Below, piece after piece: positions 1 to 7,859 of a stretch of 22,195 bases of DNA. How positions within the stretch are numbered: the first letter of the stretch is position 1; the number at the start of each line of letters is the position of its first letter. The DNA comes from Zelonia costaricensis (Eukaryota; Euglenozoa; Kinetoplastea; Trypanosomatida; Trypanosomatidae), in NCBI GenBank assembly GCA_030849075.1, contig JASAOO010003105.1, positions 1 through 22,195 of the forward strand. The letters are read 5' to 3'. A program made the position numbers and the translations under genes. The notes under the pieces are model-generated. The model was not told the origin of the DNA. It saw only the letters and a program-made list of their open reading frames with translations, and ran no database searches.

Positions 1-142
1 ACTCTGAAGCAGCACACAAGGTGTCCGCTGCGAGACAGGGCACACACACGCGTAACAAAACGCCATAATTAAACCGAAAACACACAGAGCGTGAAAAGGG
101 GGGAAGTGCACACACACGCACGCACGTGTGCAACACTGCGTT

Positions 143-161
143 TCCCTTTTTTTTTTTTTAG
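143..161 (+). promoter_or_regulatory. candidate trans-splice acceptor (distal)
   Basis: A run of T and C ending in AG at 160-161 has the form of a spliced-leader acceptor. If used for the gene at 726 it would give a leader of about 565 nt that contains an out-of-frame ATG at 347, so a more proximal acceptor is more likely for the main mRNA. Confidence 0.4.
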
Positions 162-679
162 AGGAGCGGCTGCCGGCATAGCACGAGAACAGTGGACCGC
201 CTCGAGCGTCGAGGCAGCTCTTCTCCGAGACGCGCTGGGTTGGCCTTCTCTTCAGGACTCACCCGCCAACCCCTCCCTCCCCCCCCCCCCGCCGTCACGT
301 GGGAGCTGTGCCTTTCGTCAAGGGCAGCTTTCAGTCTCGCCGCTCCATGTTGGCTGCCTGCCCCCCCCCCCCCGCCCGCACCCATCCGCCCCTCCCTTGT
401 GCACCGTCGCGACTTCTCCTTCGCTCCTCCCTCTTCTTCCCCGTCATCCCTCACCCGCGCTCAACGCGCTCTCCATTACACACGCTCGCACTCGAGCATT
501 CCGTTTCCTCCGAACCACCTTGGATCGGCCTACATTTCAAGGTTGCGCACGCGACCACTGTGTGTGTGTGTGTTGACGGCTGCCTCTCTCAACCCCTCTG
601 TCCCCTGCCTCCTCCCGACGAGGCACCTCATCTGCTACTCCGTCCACCCGCCCCATCCCAACCCCTCCCACTCCCTCCC

Positions 680-717
680 CCTATCTCGACTGCCTTCCTC
701 CTTTCCTCTCCCCGCAG
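680..717 (+). promoter_or_regulatory. candidate trans-splice acceptor (proximal)
   Basis: A nearly pure C/T tract ends in CAG, with the AG at 716-717, only 8 nt before the inferred start codon at 726. A second usable AG lies at 621-622 after another pyrimidine-rich stretch and would give a leader of about 103 nt. Either choice leaves the out-of-frame ATG at 721 in the mature mRNA. Confidence 0.45.
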
Positions 718-720
718 TGC

Positions 721-981
721 ATGCGATGTGCGGCATCTGCCTCCTTGTGCGTCAGAAGCTGGCGAGGGCCGCCACGACGCCTGCGCCGTCCCCCTCTCCC
801 CCGTCGACATCCGCCTACGCGCCGCCCCAGGCCAAGCCCAGCGCCGCGCCACAGTGCAACCCTTTCTATCCCGAGCAGGAGGAGAGCGCACCCGTGCCGC
901 GGCAGTCCCAGTCGCACGTCGGCGGCGGGGGCGGCTGCTTCTCCTACACGGCCGCCACAGCGGCGCACACGCACAGCTTGA
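721..981 (+). promoter_or_regulatory. overlapping out-of-frame upstream ATG at the ASNSD1-like start
   Basis: The sequence ATGCGATG places an ATG at 721 five bases before the real start at 726, in a different frame. It opens an 86-codon frame ending at 981 whose product is an Arg/Pro-rich shadow of the main gene. No AG lies between the two ATGs, so ordinary trans-splicing cannot remove the first one. It may lower initiation at 726 or require leaky scanning. The short frame itself is unlikely to make a functional protein. Confidence 0.5.
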
Positions 982-3900
982 CGCCGTGCGTGTGCGCGCA
1001 GGCGGGGCTGGATGTGAAGCGCTTCCTGACGGGCCACGCGGACGCCGTGGACTCGCTCTTCGCGGAGATGCTGCACAACCTGCGCCGCCGCGGCCCCAAC
1101 ACCTACGGCGTGACCCGCCGCTCCTTCTCCGCCGTGTGCCACATGCCCGCTGACAGCACCGTGTCGCTTCTGCACCCCGCACCGCAGCCGGTGGGGTACA
1201 GCGGCGCCGACGTGCCCGTGAACCGTGACACGCCGGTGCCAGCGGCCGCGTACGCGCCGGCAAGCGCAGCCGTGAGCGTCAAGACGGAGGTGGCGGGCGT
1301 CGCATCCGTGCTGGGTCTGCGCGGCCACTCCACGGTGGCCCAGCCGTACGACATGAACGTGGAGACCGACGCCGAGGAGGACGGGCCGACCAACTCCTGG
1401 GACTACCGGTCGTCGCTGCTGCTGAACGGCGAGATCTTTGGCGGTGCCCTGTGCCCGCCGCCGTGGGGCTCCGACACGGTGCTGCTCGCCAGCCGACTCT
1501 CCCAGATGGAGCTCGAGTGCGTGAGCATGACCGAGGACGCCACAACCGGGTCGCCGCTCCTGCCACTGGCACAGCGGCAGCGCTTTTTTCTTCGCAAGTG
1601 CACGACGTTGTTTGAGCAGCAGGTGGAGGGGCCGTACTGCTTCATCTTCATCGCTACGCGACTGCGCCTCGCCGTCTTCGGCCGCGACCCCCTCGGGCGG
1701 CACTCCCTCCTCACCCACGTCCGTGTCACGGCCCCGCCACCGCCCCTTCCGCGCCCCACCGGAGCAGCACCTTCAGCGCCAGCGCCGGCGGAGCTGGACG
1801 TGGAGATCATCGTGTCCTCTGTGGGTGTGCAGCACCGCGCACCGGCCAACGCCCCAAGCCCCGCCCCCGCCTCCACCACCCCCGCAGCAGCCGCACCACC
1901 CGCCGCGCCCTCACCGCTGTCCTCGTCGTCGCACGTGGCCAGCAGCGCCGGCGGCGGCAGCGCCAACAACCATCATCATCACAACGGGGGCTGCGACGGC
2001 AGTGGTGCGACAGCCGGGGCGGCCTCGAAGCGGCCGCGCCACGAACGGGCAGCACACGGCGGTGCCGCCCCTCTCCCGCTTGCCCCCTTGATGGAGGCGG
2101 GTGAGGAAGAGGAGGAGGAGGGCGGTGCGGGCGGGTGTGGCAGCGGGGAGGTGTGCTGGCAAGAGGTCGGCGTCACCGGGCTGTTCGGGGTGCCGCTGCA
2201 GGCTCCCCTGGTCTACCGCGACCCCAACGCCGCCGCCGCCGCCGCCGCAAACGCGTCCGGTACAGCGGAGGAAACGCCAGCGACGTCCGCGCAGGCCTCG
2301 GCGGTGCCTCACCTCCACCCTGTTTGCGTCGCCTCCCTGCCAGGCGGAGCGACCGGCAACGCGCTCGTGGCTGGTGCCCATGTGCTGCTGCTGCACTGCC
2401 CGTGGCACCGCACGAACCACCTCGTCCACCCGCTGCTGCGCACCGCGGCGCTGCCGATGATGCCGCTGGAGCCGCCGCCCTTCGAGCGCATTCTCGCGCA
2501 TGAGGAGATTGCCGTGCTGCCCGAGGCGCTCCTGCAGTGGGCGCGGCACCTGATGAAGAGCATCCAGCCCGAGGGGGCGCTCGACCAGAGCTGGGTGGAC
2601 TGGGCCGCCGCGCACTACATGCTCGCCCTCGCCGTCTCCATGCACCGCCGCATCACCGTCGCCAACTCCGGCGCAGCGGACGGCCGCGACGCGCAGGAGC
2701 TGTCGACGGCGCGCCGGCGCCCCCTGTGCATCCTCTTCTCCGGCGGCATCGACTGCACCGTCATCGCGGCGTTGGCGCACTACCTGCTGCCGGTGGAGAC
2801 GCCGATCGAGCTTGTGAACGTGGCGTTCGGGGACACGCCAGAGCAGGCTCCTGACCGCGTGGCGGCGTTCCGCTCCATGGAGGAGCTGCTGCGGCTGCCG
2901 CTGCTGCCCTCCTCGTGCGACGACACGCCCGCCGCCGCCGCCCTGTCGCAGAGCGAGCCGGTGCCGGTGCCGGAGCGGGAGTGGCGCCTCGTGCTGGTCG
3001 ATGTCCCGTCCAAGGCGTCGGCGGACAGCGCACACATCAAGGACCTCCTCGTGCCGCGGCACACCGTCATGGACCTTGACATCGGCACCGCGCTCTGGCA
3101 CGCCGCGCGGGCCGCCGGCCGCATGCAAGTTCTGCGCCGCAGCGACGTTGCCGGTGCCGCGGCGGCCGCCGCCTCGGCGCCGAGCACGGTCACGTGCACC
3201 CCCACCTCGCCGTCCGCTCCACTGCGCGGCAGGCCGGGCAGTCCGACGGTCACGCTGGACGGCTTCTCGAAGCACTTCCGTGCGTACACCAGCGCGACCC
3301 CAGTGGCGTGCCTCAGCGGCGACGCCTTGTTCCCCGGCACAGCGCCGCAGTCCGGCAGCCACGCCCACAACGAGGCCGCAGCCGCAGCAGCAGCAGCGGC
3401 AGCGACGGCCAGGCCCACCACCACGGCCAGCGGTGTTGGTGCCACTGCCACAGCAGCGTCGGCGGCACACGACCCCGAGGCCGTGGCGGACACGCAGAAA
3501 TACCAAATTCTCGTGGACATCCTCGTGAAGGAGGGCCGCAACGGCGGCGGCCCACAGACACCGGTGCTGCTTTCCACCCTCGGCAAGGAGTACAGCCTCT
3601 TTCTGCAGCCGTACATCAAGCGCTACGGCTACAAGAAGCTTGGCAGCTTCCTGAACGACGCGGCCAAGGCGGGCTACGTCAAGTTTGCGCCAGACGCGCC
3701 GTCCAAGGCGGTGCGGCTATGTCGAGCAAACGACATGGCCCGCGCCGTCGCGGTGCCGCCTAGCCCGTGGTTCACGACGGAGTTCATGAAGGCGCAGGAA
3801 GAGGTGGAGCCGGTGGATGGCTTGCACGTGCACACTGGCGTGGCGCAGCCGCCCCTGCCGCGCCCTGGCACGTGTCAGGCGTCGTACGTGTCAGACGCCA

Positions 3901-4490
3901 AGGTGGTGCTGCTGGGCATGGGCGCGGACGAGACCCTCGGCGGCTACACCCGCTACCGCCGCTTCTTCCAGCGCGAGGGCATGCCGGGTGCGCGCCGCGA
4001 GCTGGAGCGCGACTTCGCGCGGCTGTGGCAGCGCAATCTCGGCCGCGACGACCGCATCACCATGGACAGCGGCCGCGAGCCGCGCTTTCCCTTCCTCGAC
4101 GAGGGTGTCGTGCGCACCTTGGAGTGGATCGTACTAAAGCGGCGTAATAACATCCTTGCCGCGTATGAGGACCTCGCGCGGCACGCCAACGAGCCTGCGG
4201 GCAGTGCCGGCGCGCCCTCAACCCCAACCACGCCCCCCCTCCCCCGCGCCGGGCTCTCCGGCCAGCGGGACGCGCCGCCGCCGCCGCCGCTGACCGAGGA
4301 TGAGCTGCTGCGGCTTGCGATGGAGCCGATCGTGAGTTTCCGCCTGAACCCCGGCGAGGGGGACAAGCGGGTGCTGCGCCGCGTTGCGGCGGTGCTGGGG
4401 CTGAGCGACGTGACGCACCTGCAGAAGCGCGCCATCCAATTCGGCTCCCGCATCGCGGAGCGCAAAATTAAGGGCACGAACGATTTCTGA
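726..4490 (+). CDS. ASNSD1-like asparagine synthetase domain protein with inserted LOTUS-like domain
   Basis: The 1254-residue protein resembles asparagine synthetase domain-containing protein 1 (ASNSD1), a class II glutamine amidotransferase plus PP-loop synthetase architecture whose reaction is not established. Visible motifs: MCGIC at 1-5 (Cys2 is the expected Ntn nucleophile after Met removal, which fixes the start), RRRGPN 120-125, NGEIFGG 234-240, GRDPLGRHSLL 319-329, PP-loop SGGIDC 672-677, GMGADETLGG 1064-1073, FPFLDE 1121-1126 and KRAIQFGSR 1234-1242. The family is usually about 600-650 residues. Here Ala/Pro/Ser/Gly-rich insertions interrupt both domains, and about 265 extra residues separate the TVMDLD region (near 780) from GMGADE. 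Within that insertion, about residues 926-990, a segment with YGYKKLGSFL looks like a LOTUS/OST-HTH winged helix. The first in-frame ATG is at 726. It is not the canonical asparagine synthetase AsnA or AsnB type. Probably cytosolic; no targeting signal is seen. Confidence 0.88.
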   Translation: MCGICLLVRQKLARAATTPAPSPSPPSTSAYAPPQAKPSAAPQCNPFYPEQEESAPVPRQSQSHVGGGGGCFSYTAATAAHTHSLTPCVCAQAGLDVKRFLTGHADAVDSLFAEMLHNLRRRGPNTYGVTRRSFSAVCHMPADSTVSLLHPAPQPVGYSGADVPVNRDTPVPAAAYAPASAAVSVKTEVAGVASVLGLRGHSTVAQPYDMNVETDAEEDGPTNSWDYRSSLLLNGEIFGGALCPPPWGSDTVLLASRLSQMELECVSMTEDATTGSPLLPLAQRQRFFLRKCTTLFEQQVEGPYCFIFIATRLRLAVFGRDPLGRHSLLTHVRVTAPPPPLPRPTGAAPSAPAPAELDVEIIVSSVGVQHRAPANAPSPAPASTTPAAAAPPAAPSPLSSSSHVASSAGGGSANNHHHHNGGCDGSGATAGAASKRPRHERAAHGGAAPLPLAPLMEAGEEEEEEGGAGGCGSGEVCWQEVGVTGLFGVPLQAPLVYRDPNAAAAAAANASGTAEETPATSAQASAVPHLHPVCVASLPGGATGNALVAGAHVLLLHCPWHRTNHLVHPLLRTAALPMMPLEPPPFERILAHEEIAVLPEALLQWARHLMKSIQPEGALDQSWVDWAAAHYMLALAVSMHRRITVANSGAADGRDAQELSTARRRPLCILFSGGIDCTVIAALAHYLLPVETPIELVNVAFGDTPEQAPDRVAAFRSMEELLRLPLLPSSCDDTPAAAALSQSEPVPVPEREWRLVLVDVPSKASADSAHIKDLLVPRHTVMDLDIGTALWHAARAAGRMQVLRRSDVAGAAAAAASAPSTVTCTPTSPSAPLRGRPGSPTVTLDGFSKHFRAYTSATPVACLSGDALFPGTAPQSGSHAHNEAAAAAAAAAATARPTTTASGVGATATAASAAHDPEAVADTQKYQILVDILVKEGRNGGGPQTPVLLSTLGKEYSLFLQPYIKRYGYKKLGSFLNDAAKAGYVKFAPDAPSKAVRLCRANDMARAVAVPPSPWFTTEFMKAQEEVEPVDGLHVHTGVAQPPLPRPGTCQASYVSDAKVVLLGMGADETLGGYTRYRRFFQREGMPGARRELERDFARLWQRNLGRDDRITMDSGREPRFPFLDEGVVRTLEWIVLKRRNNILAAYEDLARHANEPAGSAGAPSTPTTPPLPRAGLSGQRDAPPPPPLTEDELLRLAMEPIVSFRLNPGEGDKRVLRRVAAVLGLSDVTHLQKRAIQFGSRIAERKIKGTNDF

Positions 4491-5361
4491 CGGGCACTCA
4501 CGCAGAGACGCGGACGTTCTGGTCCCCGTTCTCGCCCCTCTCTGGACACGCCTTCTTGGTCGACGGGAAGGAAAATGAAGAAGAACACTCAACGGCGCGT
4601 AATCACGGAGGCGATGACGGACGGCGATGGACGGCGGCGAGCTGTGCGCGCCACACAAGACAGAAGTGGGGGAAAAGAAACCGAGTCTCTCCAATTCGGG
4701 CTGATGCTCACCCCGCCGCGCCAGACCCGATCCAAGTTTGGTTGTCGATTGGTTGGTTGGTCGTTACATTCCTGTTCAACTGCCCCATTCCTCCCCCCCC
4801 CCGCCTCTCTGTCTTCAGGGGTATCGCAGCTATCGTCATCTTCTCGCCCTCTTCGCTTTTTGTTTTGACTGTTTTTCCTCTCCCCCGCCTCGTCTCGTGG
4901 TGCGACCGGTAACACGTGCCTGCTCAAGGGGCTGCTGGGGTCCGAGTTGCTGTCGTGGGTGCTTGCGAGAGCGAAGGCGGGCATGAGGACAGGCCGGATT
5001 GTTCGGGAAGTTGTGATGTGTGAGTGCGCTGCACCTGCTTCCCCCCCCCCTTCCCGACCTCCATTCCATTGCCGCCTTCTGCCCTCCGCCGGCTCGTGCC
5101 CTCAGCTGTTGTGCGGCTTCTTATCACGCTCGCGTGCGATGCTGGGGCAGGTGAAGAGGGAGCACGCGTGCGCGGTGAAAGCAGAGGATGAAGAAAACCT
5201 GCGGCGCCGTGTCTCTGTTGTCGTTGGTGGTGGTGGTGTTGTCTTTGTGTGTGGAGTGTGGGAGAAGTAAAACGCAGCACATCAGGTGGCGCTTAGCTCC
5301 TCCCTCCCTCTGTCCTACTGCTCGCTCCCTTCTGGTCCTCCCCATCGTGCACATCTGCACA

Positions 5362-5368
<7 letters not shown>

Positions 5369-5397
<29 letters not shown>
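5369..5397 (+). repeat. (GT)n microsatellite
   Basis: Uninterrupted GT dinucleotides of about 29 bases in the spacer after the ASNSD1-like gene. Dinucleotide repeats of this kind are common in Leishmania-type intergenic DNA. Confidence 0.95.
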
Positions 5398-5401
<4 letters not shown>

Positions 5402-5850
5402 AATGCGCTCTCACTTCCCCGGGTTCTTTTTTCCCCTTGCTATTACCCTTCAGGGCCTCTCTCACTCACCTTAGTGTCCCTGGGTCCCGCTTCCGCACGC
5501 TCCCCCCCCCCCCCTCTCCACCCGCCTTGCTCCCAGTGTCTGCATTTCCTCACTCCCTGATGAGTGTGCGCTTGGATGCTCTCATCCCTTTCCTTTCTCT
5601 TTTCCCCAAGAGTCATGACGCCCACCACCCGCTGACCTCCAAATAACGAAAGAACAAGAAGAGAATAACGTCATACATATCGAAGCAGAAGCGGTGCAGA
5701 ACCCGCTTTTGGGGGGGGGGGACGAGTGACGCGGTCTCGACAAGCATCGCACGGCACGTACAGCGGCCTCGCACTCGATGTCACTTCATCAGAGAAGTGA
5801 CACTGGAGTGACAGTGAAACAAACGAAGACACGGGCAGGGAGAGCGGGGC

Positions 5851-5877
5851 GGGCAAGGGAGGGAGGGAGGGGGGGGG
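5851..5877 (+). other. sense-strand G-quadruplex motif
   Basis: Five G-runs of three or more bases are separated by loops of one to three bases (GGGCAAGGGA, then GGGA twice, then nine Gs). This meets the usual G3 plus short-loop rule for a G-quadruplex, on the coding strand, so the transcript could also fold. It lies between the stop at 4490 and the probable splice acceptor of the next gene, so it is in the 3' UTR or in discarded spacer RNA. Confidence 0.75.
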
Positions 5878-6106
5878 AAGGTCGGTGCGGCTGCGGCTCC
5901 CGACATGGCAACCTGTGCAGGCGGGACAACCACGACGTACCGCGCGCTCGCGATGCGCAGGGGGAGCATCACGCTGCCACGGCTGGCGAAAGAGGCTGCC
6001 TCTTCGCAACGTGTCGAAGCACAATCACTTTGGAGCGCTCATTGCGCTTCACTCCCCCCCCCGCCCTCCACACTCCGCTTGCCCACTCACTTCCTTGCAA
6101 CCTCTT

Positions 6107-6177
6107 CCCGTCCACCCCCCCCCTCCTGCTTCCCTTCGCAACCGACACCTACACCGCCACACACACACACACACGAG
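6107..6177 (+). promoter_or_regulatory. candidate trans-splice acceptor for the small membrane protein gene
   Basis: A C/T-rich tract (about 6107-6138) is followed by a short (CA)n, and the first AG is at 6176-6177. The resulting leader of about 112 nt contains no ATG before the chosen start at 6290, which supports both calls. Confidence 0.5.
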
Positions 6178-6289
6178 AAGGAGAAACAGAAGCGGAGGCG
6201 CTGCAACAGCAGCAGCAACGTCCCTTGCAACGACTCGCTTTGCCTCGAGCACAAAGGAAGGAAACTACGAAAAGGTCAACAGCGAGCCC

Positions 6290-6823
6290 ATGCGTAGCGT
6301 GACGTGGACCCACGCCAGCGTCAGCGCAGTGGCTGCTGGGATCGTGAGGCGCCCTGTGGCATGTCCCGGGTCAGCTCCAGCGGCGTCCTGCGCCGTGGCC
6401 GCCGCGATGCCGTTTGCGTGTGTACGCAGTGCGTACATTGGGCATACCAGCGACGTTCACCGCTGGCGCAACCCAGAAAAGGAAGAGGTGAAGCGGCGCT
6501 TCCGTGGCGGGGTCAAGCTGGGTAGCCGGCTCAACAAGGTGCGCGAGCAGGAGGAGAAGGAGAAGGAGCTCATCGCCGCGGACAAGTTCACCGACTGGAA
6601 CGTCGTCTACTACTTCTCGATGGGCACTGCCCTGCTGCTCCTCGGCCTCAACCTGGTGCTTGCCTACGTGGAGCCGGTTCCGTCACCCGAGTACGTGCCC
6701 TACGTCGACCCTGCCGCGTCAGCCCACGCATCGACGGCTTCCTACCCCGACTCCGCCGGCACGGCCCTGTCCCCGGCGGACGCGCTTGTGGGCCCGTCAG
6801 CTCCTGTCGTCCGACGAGTGTGA
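6290..6823 (+). CDS. small single-pass membrane protein, probably mitochondrial
   Basis: The product is a 177-residue protein of a family I do not recognise. The first about 50 residues are rich in Ala, Ser, Val and Arg with almost no acidic residues, like a mitochondrial presequence. Residues about 60-103 are highly charged (a Lys/Arg/Glu-rich probable helix or coiled coil). A single hydrophobic helix at about 105-127 includes ALLLLGLNLVLAYV, followed by a Pro/Ser/Ala-rich tail. Size and layout resemble accessory single-span subunits of respiratory complexes, loosely the NDUFB11 type, but no diagnostic motif proves this. The start is the first in-frame ATG and the first ATG after the probable acceptor; an alternative ATG at 6407 would give 138 residues and lose most of the presequence. 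GC-rich third positions match the neighbouring genes. Confidence 0.72.
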   Translation: MRSVTWTHASVSAVAAGIVRRPVACPGSAPAASCAVAAAMPFACVRSAYIGHTSDVHRWRNPEKEEVKRRFRGGVKLGSRLNKVREQEEKEKELIAADKFTDWNVVYYFSMGTALLLLGLNLVLAYVEPVPSPEYVPYVDPAASAHASTASYPDSAGTALSPADALVGPSAPVVRRV

Positions 6824-7859
6824 AGGAGCCGAATGCGGGAGACCTCACACCTCACAGACAACGGAACGAAGAAGCGAAACAGAAACGGAGCAGGCACGGG
6901 GAAAGGACCGCAACGTCTTTATCCCCGCTCTCTTGCGCTGAGAGATCGAGCCACGCGCTCGCCGCTCTGCTCGTCTGCCTTTGGCCCCTGGCAACTCGCA
7001 AGGCGGCAGCGGCGGCGGCAACCGCGAGCGTGCGCCGCGTTGCTACAGTGCCACAAGAACGTGTTGAGTGCTGCACACAATCGGCACCGTCATGAAAAAA
7101 GAAGAGGCGAGAGGAAGCGGGACGCAGTGCCCGAAACGTTGCGCGAATGCACCGCCCCTCATGAGATGCGGGAAATCTGCTGCCGCACTGAGCCGCATTC
7201 TCCTGTTCAGTGCATTTTACATGAACTCCGCCGCTGTCCTGATCTTGGGCTTTCTCTCCACTTCCTTCCATCATGTTGGACGCCGGTTTGAGCTTCCTTT
7301 TCCCCCTTCCCCTCTCTTCTCCACAGAAGAACAGAAACTACAAGTTGGTGTGCCGCTGTCGTGTACTCCCTCCTTCGTTTGGAAGCGGACGGCGACAAGA
7401 ACACACACAAAAACACAGGAGGCAAGGGAACAGCTTACTTGCCACACGGGGCACCACGCACTTCACCCTCACCGCTTTCTCACTTTCACTGTGCCCTCTT
7501 TGAACGCAGACATAAGCCTCCGCTGCCCCTCCCCCCCCCTCCTCCCACGCACATCGACGCGTGCATCTTCACTCCACCCCAACTCCCTTCCGTACTTCAC
7601 GTTTGGGCCCTCCGCCGCGCCCCGCCTCGCCCCCCTTTGAGACTCTTGCTGCAGACGAAAGGCCTCTTCCACCTCGATCTATCTTCCCGCGGCGCGGTCT
7701 GTCGAGTGTGTCGCCTCTTCCTGCTGTTTTATCCTGAACTCTGCTTCAGAGCCCGTGCACGCCTGACGGGAAGCACCTGCACACACGGGCAAGCACGCAC
7801 GTACGTGCACTCGCTCTAACACACACGCAAGCACACGCACACGGCGAGCTTGACGTACA
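6824..7859 (+). other. intergenic spacer and 5' leader of the ankyrin/NMT-like gene
   Basis: No supported gene. The first about 280 bases are purine-rich (probable 3' UTR), then the sequence becomes pyrimidine-rich from about 7260. A frame at 7068-7640 was considered and rejected on composition. A further pyrimidine tract ends at the candidate acceptor at 7748-7749. Confidence 0.7.
7714..7749 (+). promoter_or_regulatory. candidate trans-splice acceptor for the ankyrin/NMT-like gene
   Basis: A T/C-rich tract ends in CTTCAG with the AG at 7748-7749. The leader of about 110 nt to the ATG at 7860 is ATG-free, so 7860 would be the first start codon of the mRNA. Confidence 0.55.

Larger units (their letters stand above)
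1..725 (+). other. intergenic spacer and 5' UTR of the ASNSD1-like gene
   Basis: No supported gene lies here. The stretch is pyrimidine-rich on the + strand, with several C-runs, a short (TG)n at 559-572 and two strong pyrimidine tracts ending in AG (143-161 and 680-717). An ATG at 347 opens a reading frame that runs to 1153, across the start of the real gene, but its product is compositional Pro/Ser/Arg sequence. The frame of the real gene is also open upstream to about position 192, but it holds no ATG before 726, so that extension is only open chance sequence. Confidence 0.75.
4491..6289 (+). other. intergenic spacer: 3' UTR, then 5' leader of the next gene
   Basis: No convincing gene was found in about 1.8 kb. 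Open frames here translate through the GT microsatellite into Cys-Val repeats, or through C-runs into polyproline. Notable contents are pyrimidine tracts near 4785-4900 and 5040-5100, (GT)n at 5369-5397, a C-run near 5503, a G-run at 5711-5721 and a G-quadruplex motif at 5851-5877. The segment of roughly 5640-5880 is purine-rich on the + strand, then the sequence turns pyrimidine-rich again toward the next gene. Confidence 0.7.

Noticed and set aside
192..725. N-terminal extension of the ASNSD1-like reading frame
   Set aside because: It begins with GTG rather than ATG, contains no in-frame ATG before 726, is compositional Pro/Ser sequence, and would bury the catalytic Cys that must be residue 2.
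1911..3506. 531-residue minus-strand frame
   Set aside because: It lies wholly inside the ASNSD1-like gene and is the Arg/Gly/Ala-rich shadow expected opposite GC-rich coding sequence.
5188..5646. 152-residue frame starting MKKTCGAVSLLSLVVVVL, resembling a signal peptide
   Set aside because: The hydrophobic start comes from GTTGTTG/GTGGTG repeats and the frame then reads through the GT microsatellite as Cys-Val repeats. There is no GC3 coding bias.
7068..7640. 190-residue + strand frame before the ankyrin/NMT-like gene
   Set aside because: No domain is visible, third-position GC bias is absent and the C-terminal half is translated pyrimidine tract.
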